Assembly: GCA_022839995.1 (NCBI GenBank)
Contig: JALHIN010000005.1
Span: 1 to 64,000 of the forward strand
DNA from: 79-D21 sp022839995
Lineage (GTDB): Bacteria > Synergistota > Synergistia > Synergistales > 79-D21
Reading direction: 5' to 3'
Length of the DNA stretch: 64,000 bases
Shown: positions 42,826 through 52,364 of the stretch, piece by piece
Layout: every line of letters begins with the position of its first letter
How positions within the stretch are numbered: the stretch's first letter is position 1
The notes under the pieces: generated by a model
Told to the model about the DNA's origin: nothing
The model's database searches: none
What the model saw: the letters and a program-made list of their open reading frames with translations, nothing else
Program-made: the position numbers and the translations under genes

Positions 42826-43560
42826 ATGCCTCGCGAAAAGGCCCGAAAAGGGTTGAAAATGAAGGAGCTGGAGGAGATGACGGGAGAAAGCCGGGGAACG
42901 ATCCTCTACTGGATTTCCCAGGGGCTGCTGCCGGCTCCGCTCAAGACGAGCGCGAACATGTCCTGGTACGACCCCAGGTACCCGAAGCTCATCGAAGCCA
43001 TCCGACTCCTGCAGAAGCGGATGAACTACTCCATTTCGGATATCCGGGCGTACGTGGAACAGAAGGGAGGGCCCCTGGGCCTCCTTTCGGCACGGGAACA
43101 GATCGACGATTTCCTCTTCGGGGGAACGAGCCCGACGATGGTCCGCATGGGCCGGGAAGAGCTGCTCGAGTCCGCAGGAATCGACTCCGAAACCCTGGAC
43201 CGCATGCTGGAACTGGGGATCCTTCGGCCGGAATCCCCCGGGGAGTTCGACGAGGGGGACCTGAACGCAGCCTTGAAAGTGAAGTCTTTGGTGTCCCTCG
43301 GCATTCCCCTGGAGGACCTTGCCTTTTACGGGAAAACTGCCGACACCGTGGCCCGGCTGGAAGCGGAAATGGTCCGAAGGGAATGGAAGGCGGCTCCCCC
43401 GGAAGAGCCCGAGGAGGCCAGGCAGAAAGCGCAGAGGGAATTGAGCTTTGCGAGACAGTATTACTTCGGAAGGGCTTTTCGCAGGGAGATCGAGAAGGTC
43501 GTGCATGCGTTCGGAAAGCCGCCGCTGGAGGCGGCGCGGAGAGGAGGGCAGGGACAATGA
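42826..43560 (+). CDS. MerR-family regulator with two helix-turn-helix-like units
   Basis: 244 residues. The N-terminal winged helix is KMKELEEMTGESRGTILYWI followed by SQGLLPAPLKTSANMSWYDP and the wing with MNYSISDIRAYVEQKG. A second, shorter helix-turn-helix-like unit (MGREELLESAGIDSETLDRM then LELGILRPESPGEFDEGDLN) follows. The C-terminal part is charged. ATG 42826 has GGGGAG eight bases upstream. It is the first gene of the RND efflux operon (4-base overlap with the outer-membrane gene) and probably autoregulates through the repeat in its promoter. Inducer unknown. Confidence 0.88.
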   Translation: MPREKARKGLKMKELEEMTGESRGTILYWISQGLLPAPLKTSANMSWYDPRYPKLIEAIRLLQKRMNYSISDIRAYVEQKGGPLGLLSAREQIDDFLFGGTSPTMVRMGREELLESAGIDSETLDRMLELGILRPESPGEFDEGDLNAALKVKSLVSLGIPLEDLAFYGKTADTVARLEAEMVRREWKAAPPEEPEEARQKAQRELSFARQYYFGRAFRREIEKVVHAFGKPPLEAARRGGQGQ

Positions 43561-44855
43561 AGCGGCTTTTTCCGTTCCGGGTCATCGTCGTTCTTGGAGC
43601 GTTGCTGGCGGCGCCCTTTCCGTCCTTGGGCGCGACAATGCTCGACAGCGGGGGATACCTGGCGCTGGTGGCGGAAAAAAATCCCGAGCTGGCGGCGTCG
43701 GCCTCGCGAGTCGAGGCTTTATACCGGATCGTGGAAGTGGTGACCGGCTCGACGCGGCCTCGCTTGGGGCTGGTGGCCGCTACCGCCAGGACCCTCCGGG
43801 AGGGCGAGGGGGAAAGCACCCTATCCCTGAGCCTGGGAAAACGGCTGGATCTTTGGGGGCTTGACGCGCTCAAAATCCGCCAGGCGGAACTGGCCGCCCA
43901 GCTCCAGGAAGCCCGGCATGCGGAATTTGCCGCATCCCTGATGCGGGAAGCCGAGACGGCCTACTGGAACGCCGCTGCCGGGAAGAGCACGGCGGCTCTC
44001 TATTCTTCGCTGCTGGCCCAGCGGGAAGAGGACCTTCGGGTGGCCCGCCTTCGGTTCGAGCAGGGAACTGCAGCGAAGCTGGACGTGTTTCGTGCGGAGG
44101 TCCAGGTGGAAAAGACCCGGGCGGCAAAAACCGAAGCGGAAGCGGCCCTGCGGGATGCCCTCTCCCTGATGGCCCGACTTGCGGGAGGAGAGCAGGTCGA
44201 GCCCTCCGAGGCCCCTTCCCGGTTCGACACCGCCCTTTCCGCGGACCTGGATGCAGCCTGGAAGGCCCGGCCCGAGGCACGAAGTGCGGCTCTCGAAAAG
44301 GAGGCGGCCGCCGTTTCGACCCGGATTGCCTCTCTCGGCATGCATCCCGTCCTGGATGCGTCCCTTGCCTCGACGCTCCTCTCCGACTCAAGGAACGCAG
44401 TGCCTCCCGAGTCCGACCTGCTGCTTTCCTTCCGGCTGGAGCTGCCGCTTTATGACGGAGGCCAGGTCCGTTCCGAGAAGGAATCGAAGAAGTTTCTTGA
44501 AAAGTCCGCGTCCTACGAAGAAGCGGCCTTGCGGGCGAAGGTCGCCATGGAACTGGAACAGGCTTCGAGCCGGCTGGTGAAGGCCCAGGCTCTGGAGAAA
44601 AGCCGGAAGAAGGAGGCCGAGCTGGCTTCCGAGGAGCTGCGGATCACGCGGCTCAGGTACAGGACGGGGGTCGGGTCCCAGCTGGAGCTTCTCGATGCCC
44701 AGGTGCGGGAACAGGCCGCAAGGACGGCCTACCTGGACGCCCTGCGGGAAATGGCCGTCGCCCGGGCGGAGCTCTCCTACGCCCTCGGCCTGAGTGTCCC
44801 TCCCCGGGCGGGAACCGGGGAAAGACCGGCCGGAAAGGAGTATCCGAGCCCATGA
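43557..44855 (+). CDS. TolC-family outer-membrane efflux protein
   Basis: 432 residues with a signal peptide (RVIVVLGALLAAPFPSLGA). Two long alpha-helical repeats of the OEP family follow (for example AQREEDLRVARLRFEQGTAA and SEELRITRLRYRTGVGSQLE, the paired LR-x-GxxS/T motifs). It forms the trimeric outer-membrane duct for the adaptor and pump encoded downstream. Implies a diderm envelope. Confidence 0.9.
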   Translation: MKRLFPFRVIVVLGALLAAPFPSLGATMLDSGGYLALVAEKNPELAASASRVEALYRIVEVVTGSTRPRLGLVAATARTLREGEGESTLSLSLGKRLDLWGLDALKIRQAELAAQLQEARHAEFAASLMREAETAYWNAAAGKSTAALYSSLLAQREEDLRVARLRFEQGTAAKLDVFRAEVQVEKTRAAKTEAEAALRDALSLMARLAGGEQVEPSEAPSRFDTALSADLDAAWKARPEARSAALEKEAAAVSTRIASLGMHPVLDASLASTLLSDSRNAVPPESDLLLSFRLELPLYDGGQVRSEKESKKFLEKSASYEEAALRAKVAMELEQASSRLVKAQALEKSRKKEAELASEELRITRLRYRTGVGSQLELLDAQVREQAARTAYLDALREMAVARAELSYALGLSVPPRAGTGERPAGKEYPSP

Positions 44856-45955
44856 GAACGCTGAAGGAACTGGTGAAGGACCGGAAAACCCTGGCCTGGA
44901 TGATCATCGCGGGTCTTGCCCTGGGGGTCCTGGTTTTCCGCATCGCTTTCCCCCAAAAGAAGGCTCCGGCCGTATCGGTTTCCGCGATCCGCGCGGAGAA
45001 GGGCCTCCCCGTCACGATCCTGGTCGCGGAATCCAGGGCCCTGGATATCCGCCGCAGCTACTATGGACAGGTCCGATCGGCAAGGATCCAGGAGGTGACG
45101 GCTTTCCTCCGGGAAATCGTCGATTCCGTCCGGGTCGAAGTGGGCGACCGAGTCCGCGCGGGAGAGATCCTGGCCGTGCTTTCCGGAGGGGAACAGGCCG
45201 CAGCGGCCGCGGCTGACCGCGCTTCCGTAGAGGAAGCCAGGAAAGACGTCGAGCGGATGAAGGTCCTCTTTCGGGAGGGCGCCGTCTCCAGGGCCGAGCT
45301 GGATCAGGCCGTGGTGCGTCTCAAGGGGCTCGAGGCGTCTCTTTCGGCCTCCAGCAACCGGTCTGCGCGGACGGTCGTTCGGGCAAAGATCGACGGGGTG
45401 GTGACCGAAAGGCATGCCGAAGCGGGCGAGATCGCCGAACCCGGAAGGGTCCTGCTTGTCGTCCAGGACACGGCGGAACTCGAGATCGAGGTGCTCCTTC
45501 CCCAGGCCGACCGGCTGTACATCGTCGGGGGGACGGACGTGGAGGTCCCCCTGGAGGACCGGATCGTCCGGGGAAGCGTGAAACGCCTGGATCCGGCGGC
45601 GGATCCCAGGACAGGTTTGTTCAGGGCCATCATCGCAATGCCTCCCGACCGGGCGCTTTTGCCCGGCTCCACGGTTGAAGCCAGGATCCTGGTCAAGCGG
45701 AGCCTGGGAGGGGTCGTCCTGCCGTCGGGGATTGTCCAGAGAGAAGGGGACGAGAGTTTCGTCTACGTGGTTTCCGGTGATGTCGTCCAGCGGCGGGTCG
45801 TGAGTCTCGGCGAAGGGGCGGACGGGCTGATCGAGATCCGGTCCGGGCTGAAACCCGGGGAAACCATCGTGGCCGAGGGATCCTCGGCCCTTTATGACGG
45901 GGCCCGGGTCTGGATCCAGGAGGACGGGCCCGCCTCGGGCGAGGCAACCCCATGA
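44852..45955 (+). CDS. RND efflux periplasmic adaptor (HlyD/AcrA family)
   Basis: 367 residues with one N-terminal membrane segment (LAWMIIAGLALGVLVFRIAF), then barrel-sandwich halves (IVDSVRVEVGDRVRAGEILA; TVVRAKIDGVVTERHAEAGE), a short coiled-coil hairpin and beta-barrel and membrane-proximal parts (GSTVEARILV, SGIVQREGDESFVYV). Four-base overlaps with both neighbours. Confidence 0.93.
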   Translation: MRTLKELVKDRKTLAWMIIAGLALGVLVFRIAFPQKKAPAVSVSAIRAEKGLPVTILVAESRALDIRRSYYGQVRSARIQEVTAFLREIVDSVRVEVGDRVRAGEILAVLSGGEQAAAAAADRASVEEARKDVERMKVLFREGAVSRAELDQAVVRLKGLEASLSASSNRSARTVVRAKIDGVVTERHAEAGEIAEPGRVLLVVQDTAELEIEVLLPQADRLYIVGGTDVEVPLEDRIVRGSVKRLDPAADPRTGLFRAIIAMPPDRALLPGSTVEARILVKRSLGGVVLPSGIVQREGDESFVYVVSGDVVQRRVVSLGEGADGLIEIRSGLKPGETIVAEGSSALYDGARVWIQEDGPASGEATP

Positions 45956-48900
45956 ACCTGATCCGCTTCTGCGTCCGAAGGCCGGTCTTCACCTGGGTTA
46001 CGGTCATCCTGGCCGCCCTTTTGGGGCTGTACGGCTTCTTCAAGCTGGGCGTGGCCCTCTACCCGAAGGTGGATATCCCGGTCATCGTCATCTCGGCGAC
46101 GTACCGGGGAGCGAGCCCCTCCGAGATCGAGTCTTTGGTCAGCAAACCCCTGGAGGATGCGGTCTCGGAGGTGGACGGGGTCGACAAGATCGAAAGCTAC
46201 TCCATCGAAGGCGTTTCCTTCGTGGTCGCCGAAATGAAGCTCGACGTGAACCTCTCGGAAGCCGTGGTGGACGTCTCCAACCGGATCAAGGCGGCCCGGT
46301 CGAAACTGCCTTCCGAGGTGGACGACCCCGTGGTTGAAAAGGTGGACATCAACGCGGAACCGTTCATGGTGGCCGTCTTTACCACCGACATGGACGGGAA
46401 GAAGGCCCGCGACATCCTGGAAGACAAGGTCAAGAGGCGCCTTACCCGGGTTGAAGGGATCGCCCAGGTGGCGCTGGTCGGCGGCGAGGAGCGGGAAATC
46501 CATGTCCTCCTGAATCCCGTTGCCGTGAAGAATTTCAACCTCTCCCCCGTCATGGTGGCTTCCATCGTGAGGGCCAACAATCTGACGAACCCTGCGGGGT
46601 ACATTGCCCAGGAGAACCAGGAAATCACCCTTCGGTACAAGGGAGAGGCTCCCGATGTCCGGGCCCTCGGAGAAATCCAGATCCCGCTGGGTGACGGGGC
46701 TTCCGTCCGGCTTCAGGACGTGGCCCGAATAGAGGACGGGGCTAAGGACCTGAGGGAGTTTGCGAGGTTTGACGGAAAACCTGCCTTTCAGCTGCAAATC
46801 AAGGCAAGGCCGAACGCGAACATCGTCGAGGTTGGACGGGGTGTCCGGAAGGAACTGGAAAGGATCCTCCCGACCCTGCCGAAGGGGTTCCGACTCGACA
46901 TTCCCTACGACAACTCGAAGTTCGTCTCGAACTCAGTCCGGAACGTCATCCGCGACATGATCACGGGGACGCTTCTCACGGCCTTGGTCCTTTACCTTTT
47001 TCTCCGCCGGCTTTCCGCCACCGCGGTCGTTGCCATCGCGATGCCGACCGCGGTCCTCGCGACCTTCATTCCCATGATGATCCAGGGGTATACCCTGAAC
47101 ATGATGAGCACCCTGGGACTTGCTCTCTCCATGGGGGTGCTGGTGAACAACTCGATCCTGGTCCTGGAAAACATCACGCGGTTCCGGGACTTGGGCTTCG
47201 AACCGATCGAAGCCGCGGAAAGGGGAACCGCAGAAATCTCCCTTTCCGTTTTGGCCACGACGGGGACGAACCTCGGGGTTTTCCTGCCCGTGGCATTCCT
47301 GCCGGGAGTGGCGGGGCAATTCCTGGTCCAGTACGCCATGGTCATCGTTTATGCCACGCTTTTCTCCCTCTGGGTTTCCCTGACCCTGACCCCGATGCTG
47401 GCTGCCCGGATGTCCCAGGCACCCCCTACCCCTCTTTCCTGCCGCCTCTGCGGCTGGTGGGAGTGGCTTTACGAAGGGCTCGAAAACCTGCACCACCGGC
47501 TGGTGGCCGCTGCAGTGGGGCGTCCCTGGAGAACCCTCCTGGTCACGGCGGGTGTCCTGGTCCTGGTTTTTGCCCTCGCCCCCCGGCTGGGATCCGAGTT
47601 TTTCCCAAGGGTGGATGAAGGGGTCGTGAGCATCAGCGTCGAGCTTCCTGCCGAAAGTTCCCTTGCCAGGACGGAGCGTACCGTCAGGAGGATCGAAAAA
47701 TTCGTGCTGGAGCAGCCCCACGTGAAAGACGTGGTAGTTTCCGTGGGCGGGAGCGGAGCGAGGACCGGAGTGAACCTGGGAAGCGTGGAAGCCTACCTGG
47801 ACGACGACCCGAAACGGCCTTCCACGTTCGAGTTCGCGGACCGTATCCGGCCTTTCCTGGCTTCTCTTCCGGATGCCACGCTGAGCGTCCAGGCCGTCAA
47901 GACGAGTTTTTCCCGGGGCAAGCCTCTCCAGATCGTCGTTACTGGAGAGGACACGGACACCCTCAGCCAGGTCGCGGGAGAGGTCATGAAGAGGATCCGA
48001 TCGGTGCCCGGGGTCGTCGACGTAGACCTAGACTGGCGGATCGGGAGGCCCGAACTCGCCATGGACCCGATCCGCTGGCGCATGGGACGCCTCGGAGCCG
48101 ACGCGGCTTCCGTTTCCTCGAACGTCCGTGGGTACATCACCGGCTTGGAGGCAGGCAAGTACCGGGAAGGCGGCCTGGAATACGACATCCTGGTGAAAAT
48201 GGAGCCGGAGAGAACGAAAAGCGTTTTTTCGGCCCCGGACCTTCCGGTCATGACGGCCCTGGGATCCGTTCCCCTGAAGGAGTTGACCCGCTTCTCCTAC
48301 GAGGCCGGGCCGACCCGGATCGTGCGCAAGGACCGGATCCGTTCGGTGACCGTCGAAGCCGACGTAGTGGGCCGAACGGTCGGAGAGGCGTTCCAGGAGA
48401 TCCGCCAGGGCTTGAAGGAGCTGTCGGTTCCACCCGGGTATTCCGTGAAGTACGAGGGAGACGTGGAAGCGATGCAGGAAACCTTCAGGGACATGGGGAT
48501 CGCCTTCGGGCTGGCGGTGGCCATCACGTTCCTCATGATCGCGGCCATCCTCGAATCCTGGGCTTTCGCGTTCATCATCATCCTGACGGTTCCCCTGTCG
48601 GCCATTGGCGTCATCCCTGCCATGGTCGCGACGAACACGGCGGTGAGCCTATACGCGCTCATGGGGTTGGTCATGCTGGTCGGCCTGGTGGTCAACAATG
48701 CCATCGTCATCGTGGATTTCGCCGAAGGCCTGCGGAGGTCGGGGGAAAAGGCCGCCGAGGCCATCGTCGAAGCCTGCCGGGTGCGGTTCCGGTCCATCCT
48801 GATGGCCGACCTGACCTCGATTTTCGCCATGATCCCGCTGGCGCTGGGGATGGGCGAAGGGGGGGCCTTGCGGGCCCCGATGGCGGTCGTGGCGATCGGC

Positions 48901-49047
48901 GGGCTTTTTGCCGGGGGTGGCCTGGCGCTTTTCGTCATCCCTCCCGTTTACCGGCTTTTCTGGGAGAGGCGCGAGAAAATGCCGGTCCAGCGCAGGGGTC
49001 GTTGGAGGGAAGTCCTCTTGGCTTTCCTCCGGCGTCCTAGGGATTGA
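45952..49047 (+). CDS. RND-family efflux pump permease (AcrB-like)
   Basis: A 1031-residue proton-driven pump with twelve membrane segments and two large periplasmic loops in the usual RND order. Landmarks: N-terminal RRPVFTWVTVILAALLGLYG and YPKVDIPVIVISATYRGASP, helix 4 GLALSMGVLVNNSILVLENI, and LMGLVMLVGLVVNNAIVIVD in helix 10. The helix 4 segment carries Asn-Asn where the HAE1 pumps have the Asp pair of the proton relay, as does helix 10, so coupling residues differ from AcrB. Substrate unknown. The last 11 bases overlap the convergent tspO gene. Confidence 0.95.
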   Translation: MNLIRFCVRRPVFTWVTVILAALLGLYGFFKLGVALYPKVDIPVIVISATYRGASPSEIESLVSKPLEDAVSEVDGVDKIESYSIEGVSFVVAEMKLDVNLSEAVVDVSNRIKAARSKLPSEVDDPVVEKVDINAEPFMVAVFTTDMDGKKARDILEDKVKRRLTRVEGIAQVALVGGEEREIHVLLNPVAVKNFNLSPVMVASIVRANNLTNPAGYIAQENQEITLRYKGEAPDVRALGEIQIPLGDGASVRLQDVARIEDGAKDLREFARFDGKPAFQLQIKARPNANIVEVGRGVRKELERILPTLPKGFRLDIPYDNSKFVSNSVRNVIRDMITGTLLTALVLYLFLRRLSATAVVAIAMPTAVLATFIPMMIQGYTLNMMSTLGLALSMGVLVNNSILVLENITRFRDLGFEPIEAAERGTAEISLSVLATTGTNLGVFLPVAFLPGVAGQFLVQYAMVIVYATLFSLWVSLTLTPMLAARMSQAPPTPLSCRLCGWWEWLYEGLENLHHRLVAAAVGRPWRTLLVTAGVLVLVFALAPRLGSEFFPRVDEGVVSISVELPAESSLARTERTVRRIEKFVLEQPHVKDVVVSVGGSGARTGVNLGSVEAYLDDDPKRPSTFEFADRIRPFLASLPDATLSVQAVKTSFSRGKPLQIVVTGEDTDTLSQVAGEVMKRIRSVPGVVDVDLDWRIGRPELAMDPIRWRMGRLGADAASVSSNVRGYITGLEAGKYREGGLEYDILVKMEPERTKSVFSAPDLPVMTALGSVPLKELTRFSYEAGPTRIVRKDRIRSVTVEADVVGRTVGEAFQEIRQGLKELSVPPGYSVKYEGDVEAMQETFRDMGIAFGLAVAITFLMIAAILESWAFAFIIILTVPLSAIGVIPAMVATNTAVSLYALMGLVMLVGLVVNNAIVIVDFAEGLRRSGEKAAEAIVEACRVRFRSILMADLTSIFAMIPLALGMGEGGALRAPMAVVAIGGLFAGGGLALFVIPPVYRLFWERREKMPVQRRGRWREVLLAFLRRPRD

Positions 49048-49519
49048 GCCGCCAAATCGCGGCATTGAGGATCGCGGCGAAAGCCACCCAGGCCAGGTAG
49101 GGTGTCATCAGCCAGGCCGCAGCAGGGGAAATCGGCCTGAAGACGACGATCGTGGCCGCTATGGCGGCCAACAGCGCCACGATGTCCACAAGGGCCAGCA
49201 GGGGAGATTTCAGCCCGAAAAAGAGGACAGACCACAGGGCGTTCAAGACGAGCTGCAGGAAAAACAACGAAAGGGCGGCCCGTACGGAGGGACTGGAAAG
49301 GCTGCCCCGTTTCCACACCAGCCAGGCGGCGATTCCCATCAGAGTGTAGAGAAAAGTCCAAACCGGGCCGAAAACCCATCCTGGCGGGTTGAAGGAAGGT
49401 TTAACCAGGCCAGGGTACCAGGATTGAAGGCCTGAGGCGGTAAAGAGCGATCCGAACATCCCGGCGGCCTGGCAGATCAGGATGCAGGCCGCGAGGCGCA
49501 GGAAATCCGAGCGGTTCAT
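49037..49519 (-). CDS. TspO/MBR family protein
   Basis: 160 residues with five membrane segments. TspO signatures: SWYPGLVKPSFNPPGWVFGP, VWTFLYTLMGIAAWLVWKRG, QLVLNALWSVLFFGLKSP and TPYLAWVAFAAILNAAIWRLN. Members bind porphyrins and other hydrophobic ligands and modulate stress responses. Convergent with the RND permease. Confidence 0.93.
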   Translation of the reverse strand: MNRSDFLRLAACILICQAAGMFGSLFTASGLQSWYPGLVKPSFNPPGWVFGPVWTFLYTLMGIAAWLVWKRGSLSSPSVRAALSLFFLQLVLNALWSVLFFGLKSPLLALVDIVALLAAIAATIVVFRPISPAAAWLMTPYLAWVAFAAILNAAIWRLNP

Positions 49520-49596
49520 GGGATGTCACCCCTCCCTCGAAGGAATGTTTTAAAATAATATCATACGAAAAAACAAGAACGGACGGGGGGGTGGCC

Positions 49597-50280
49597 TTGA
49601 AGCCTGCATTCCTTGAAGGGGAACTGTCGCCCGCCGAAGCAGTGGCCCTGCAGCTCGAACTGGCAGGGAAGGTCGTCCCGGAAGACGGATTTTCCGGGAT
49701 GCCCCTCAGTGTGGCAGGTGTCGACGTTTCGATCCGCAAGTCCCCCGGGGGGGATCGGGCCATCGCTTGCATCGCGGTGATGGAATGGGGAACCTGGCGG
49801 GTTCTCTCGGTTGCCGTCGCCGAGGACCGGGTGCGCTTTCCCTACATTCCGGGCCTTCTTTCCTTTCGCGAACTCCCGGTGATCCTCAAGGCGGCGGAAC
49901 GTCTTTCGGAGTGGCCAGGGCTTTTCATGGTGGACGGGGCCGGAATGGCCCACCCCAGGTTTTTCGGCCTTGCCTGTCACCTGGGGGTCGTCTCGGGGTG
50001 CCCGTCCGTCGGGGTGGCCAAGAGCCGGCTGGTCGGAACCCATGATCCTCTCCCGGAAGGCCGGGGCTCGCGTGTTCCCCTGCTTGTCGGCGGGAGGGTG
50101 GCGGGAACCGTCCTCCGGTCGCGCTCCGGTGTTCGCCCTCTCTACGTGAGCCCCGGCCATCTCGTTTCCCTGGAAACCAGCGCGGATCTTGTCCTGGCCT
50201 CGTGCACCCGCTTCCGGCTTCCCGAGCCGGTTCGGGCGGCCCATAAGCTGGCAGGGGATCAAAACCTTCTGTATTCTTAA
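49597..50280 (+). CDS. nfi: Endonuclease V
   Basis: About 227 residues. Endonuclease V cuts DNA next to deaminated bases such as hypoxanthine. Conserved blocks: LSVAGVDVSIRKS (catalytic Asp), FPYIPGLLSFRELPVIL, LFMVDGAGMAHPRFFGLACHLG (Asp, wedge residues) and PSVGVAKSRLVG. Either GTG 49591 or TTG 49597 may start it; the latter is six bases after a G6 run and is preferred. Divergent from tspO. Confidence 0.93.
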   Translation: MKPAFLEGELSPAEAVALQLELAGKVVPEDGFSGMPLSVAGVDVSIRKSPGGDRAIACIAVMEWGTWRVLSVAVAEDRVRFPYIPGLLSFRELPVILKAAERLSEWPGLFMVDGAGMAHPRFFGLACHLGVVSGCPSVGVAKSRLVGTHDPLPEGRGSRVPLLVGGRVAGTVLRSRSGVRPLYVSPGHLVSLETSADLVLASCTRFRLPEPVRAAHKLAGDQNLLYS

Positions 50281-50368
50281 TACCCCGAACTCTTGCAAAA
50301 GGTCGGGGTGTCGTTGATGATACGAAAGCAAAAAGCCATCCCAATTTTTCAAAAGAGGTGACCTGTGC

Positions 50369-51268
50369 GTGCTGATCACGATCGCGGATCCGTTTGACCC
50401 TTCCCTTCCCCAGAAACTGGGCGAGTTCGGGGAAGTGGCGACAGGACTGGACCGGCTGGAAGAGACCGACGTCCTCCTGGTCCGGAGCAAGACGAAGGTG
50501 ACGCGGGAAATGCTGGAAAGGGCCCCGAAGCTGAAGCTGGTCATCCGGGGAGGAGTGGGAATCGACACGATCGACACGAAAGCGGCTGCCGAGCGGAAAG
50601 TTCTGGTTAAGAACACCCCGAAGGCTTCCTCGATCACGGTGGCGGAACTGGCTTTTGCCCTCATGCTGGCGGCTCCGACGCGCCTCATCGAGGCCCACAT
50701 CAGCATGTGCCAGGGGAAATGGGAAAAGAACGAACTGAAGCGCACGGAGCTTTTCGGCAAGAACCTGACGTTGATCGGGCTGGGGAACATCGCTAGCGAA
50801 GTGGCCAAGAGGGCTATCGCTTTCGGCATGAAGGTCTACGCCTATGATCCGCTCGTACCGGCGCAGCGGGCGGAGGAACTGGGTGTCACGCTCGTAGCGG
50901 ACCTGAAGGAGGCCCTTTCCAAGGCCGATTACGTTTCGATTCACGTTCCGCTCGTGGAGGGCACGAAAAACCTCATCAACAAGGAAACACTTTCGGTCAT
51001 GAAGAAGGGCGCCGTCCTGGTGAACACGGCCAGGGCAGGCGTCATCGTTGCGGAGGATGTCCTCGAGGCGCTCGAGAGCGGACAGCTGTCCTACTACTGC
51101 GCGGACGTCTGGCCAACGGATCCGCCCTCCCCGGACTACCCCATCCTGAAGTCCAGCCGGGTCTTCATGGTGCCGCACCTCGGAGCCAACAGCAAGGAAA
51201 ACCTTCTTCGCATCGGCGAGGAGGTTTGCTCCATCATTCGCGAAGCCCAGAAGGAAGGAGTGTTGTAA
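50369..51268 (+). CDS. serA: D-3-phosphoglycerate dehydrogenase (SerA, short type)
   Basis: 299 residues, a SerA without the C-terminal ACT domain. NAD motif KNLTLIGLGNIASEVAKRAI, with Asp at YAYDP; catalytic Arg in LVNTARAGVIV and His in VPHLGANSKEN. The N-terminal domain has IRGGVGIDTIDTKAA. It oxidises 3-phosphoglycerate to 3-phosphohydroxypyruvate. The lack of the ACT domain suggests no direct serine feedback through it. GTG start, AAGAGGTG upstream; serC follows after 1 base. Confidence 0.92.
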   Translation: MLITIADPFDPSLPQKLGEFGEVATGLDRLEETDVLLVRSKTKVTREMLERAPKLKLVIRGGVGIDTIDTKAAAERKVLVKNTPKASSITVAELAFALMLAAPTRLIEAHISMCQGKWEKNELKRTELFGKNLTLIGLGNIASEVAKRAIAFGMKVYAYDPLVPAQRAEELGVTLVADLKEALSKADYVSIHVPLVEGTKNLINKETLSVMKKGAVLVNTARAGVIVAEDVLEALESGQLSYYCADVWPTDPPSPDYPILKSSRVFMVPHLGANSKENLLRIGEEVCSIIREAQKEGVL

Positions 51269-51269
51269 G

Positions 51270-52355
51270 ATGCCCCGCAAACTCAATTTCCACGCCGGCC
51301 CCTCGACGCTTCCGCTGGAAGTCCTGGAGGAACTCCAGGAAAACATGGTCGACTTCCAGGGAACGGGCCTGTCCCTGATCGAGGAAAGCCACCGAAGCGC
51401 CAACTACGAAGCCGTTCACAACGGTGCGATCCAGCTGTTCCGTGAACTTTTCTCCGTGCCGGAGAACACCGACATCCTGTTCCTCGGGGGAGGCGCAACC
51501 CTTCAGTTCGCCATGATCCCGATGAACTTCCTACCGCAGGGGAAAACGGCCGAGTACGTGGCGACAGGAACCTGGTCGAAAAAGGCCATCGAGGACGCGA
51601 AGAAGCTTGGTAGCGTCCGGGTCGTCTTCGACGGGAAGGAGAGCGGCTACACGACCCTGCCGGATCCCTCCTCCATGAAGGTCGATCCTGATGCGGCCTA
51701 CCTCCACATCACGGCCAACGAAACGATCGGCGGCCTCGAGTGGAAGGACTGGCCCGAAACGGGCGACGTTCCGCTGGTCTGCGACATGTCCAGCGACATC
51801 CTGAGCCGGCCGGTCCCCGTGGAGAAGTTCGCCCTGATCTACGCGGGGGCCCAGAAGAACCTGGGACCCGCCGGGACGACCGTCGTCATCCTCAGGAAAG
51901 ACATGCTCGACCGGATTCCCGATACGCTTCCGGCCTACCTGAGCTACAAGAACCACGCGGCCAACAATTCCCTCTACAACACGCCGCCCGTTTTCGCCAT
52001 CTGGACGATCAAGCTGGTCCTCGAGCACATGAAGAAAAACGGCGGGCTGGCTGCCGTGGCCGAGCGCAACCTGAAGAAGGCCGGGCTCGTGTACGGGGTC
52101 ATCGATTCCAGCGGGGGATTCTACCGTTCGCCGGTCGATGCCCGGTACCGTTCGAACATGAACATCGTCTTCCGGCTCCCGACGGAAGAGCTTGAGAAGA
52201 AATTCATCGACGAGGCCAAGGCCGCCGGCATGATCGGGCTGAAGGGACACCGCAGCGTCGGCGGGTGCCGGGCTTCTCTCTACAACGCCATGACCCTCGA
52301 AGGCGCGGAAGCGCTGGCGGCCTTCATGAAGGAATTCGCGGCGAAGAACGGCTAG
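51270..52355 (+). CDS. serC: Phosphoserine aminotransferase
   Basis: A 361-residue class V aminotransferase forming phosphoserine from phosphohydroxypyruvate and glutamate. Motifs: FHAGPSTLPLEVLEELQENM, GLSLIEESHRSANYE, FLGGGATLQFAMIPMN, CDMSSDILSRPV and the PLP lysine in IYAGAQKNLGPAGTTVVIL; KGHRSVGGCRASLYNAM near the end. Second gene of the serine operon. Confidence 0.96.
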   Translation: MPRKLNFHAGPSTLPLEVLEELQENMVDFQGTGLSLIEESHRSANYEAVHNGAIQLFRELFSVPENTDILFLGGGATLQFAMIPMNFLPQGKTAEYVATGTWSKKAIEDAKKLGSVRVVFDGKESGYTTLPDPSSMKVDPDAAYLHITANETIGGLEWKDWPETGDVPLVCDMSSDILSRPVPVEKFALIYAGAQKNLGPAGTTVVILRKDMLDRIPDTLPAYLSYKNHAANNSLYNTPPVFAIWTIKLVLEHMKKNGGLAAVAERNLKKAGLVYGVIDSSGGFYRSPVDARYRSNMNIVFRLPTEELEKKFIDEAKAAGMIGLKGHRSVGGCRASLYNAMTLEGAEALAAFMKEFAAKNG

Positions 52356-52364
52356 GGGTCGACG

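Noticed and set aside
50317..50361. Short ORF MIRKQKAIPIFQKR before serA as a leader peptide
   Set aside because: No serine or other regulatory codon run and no terminator between it and serA.
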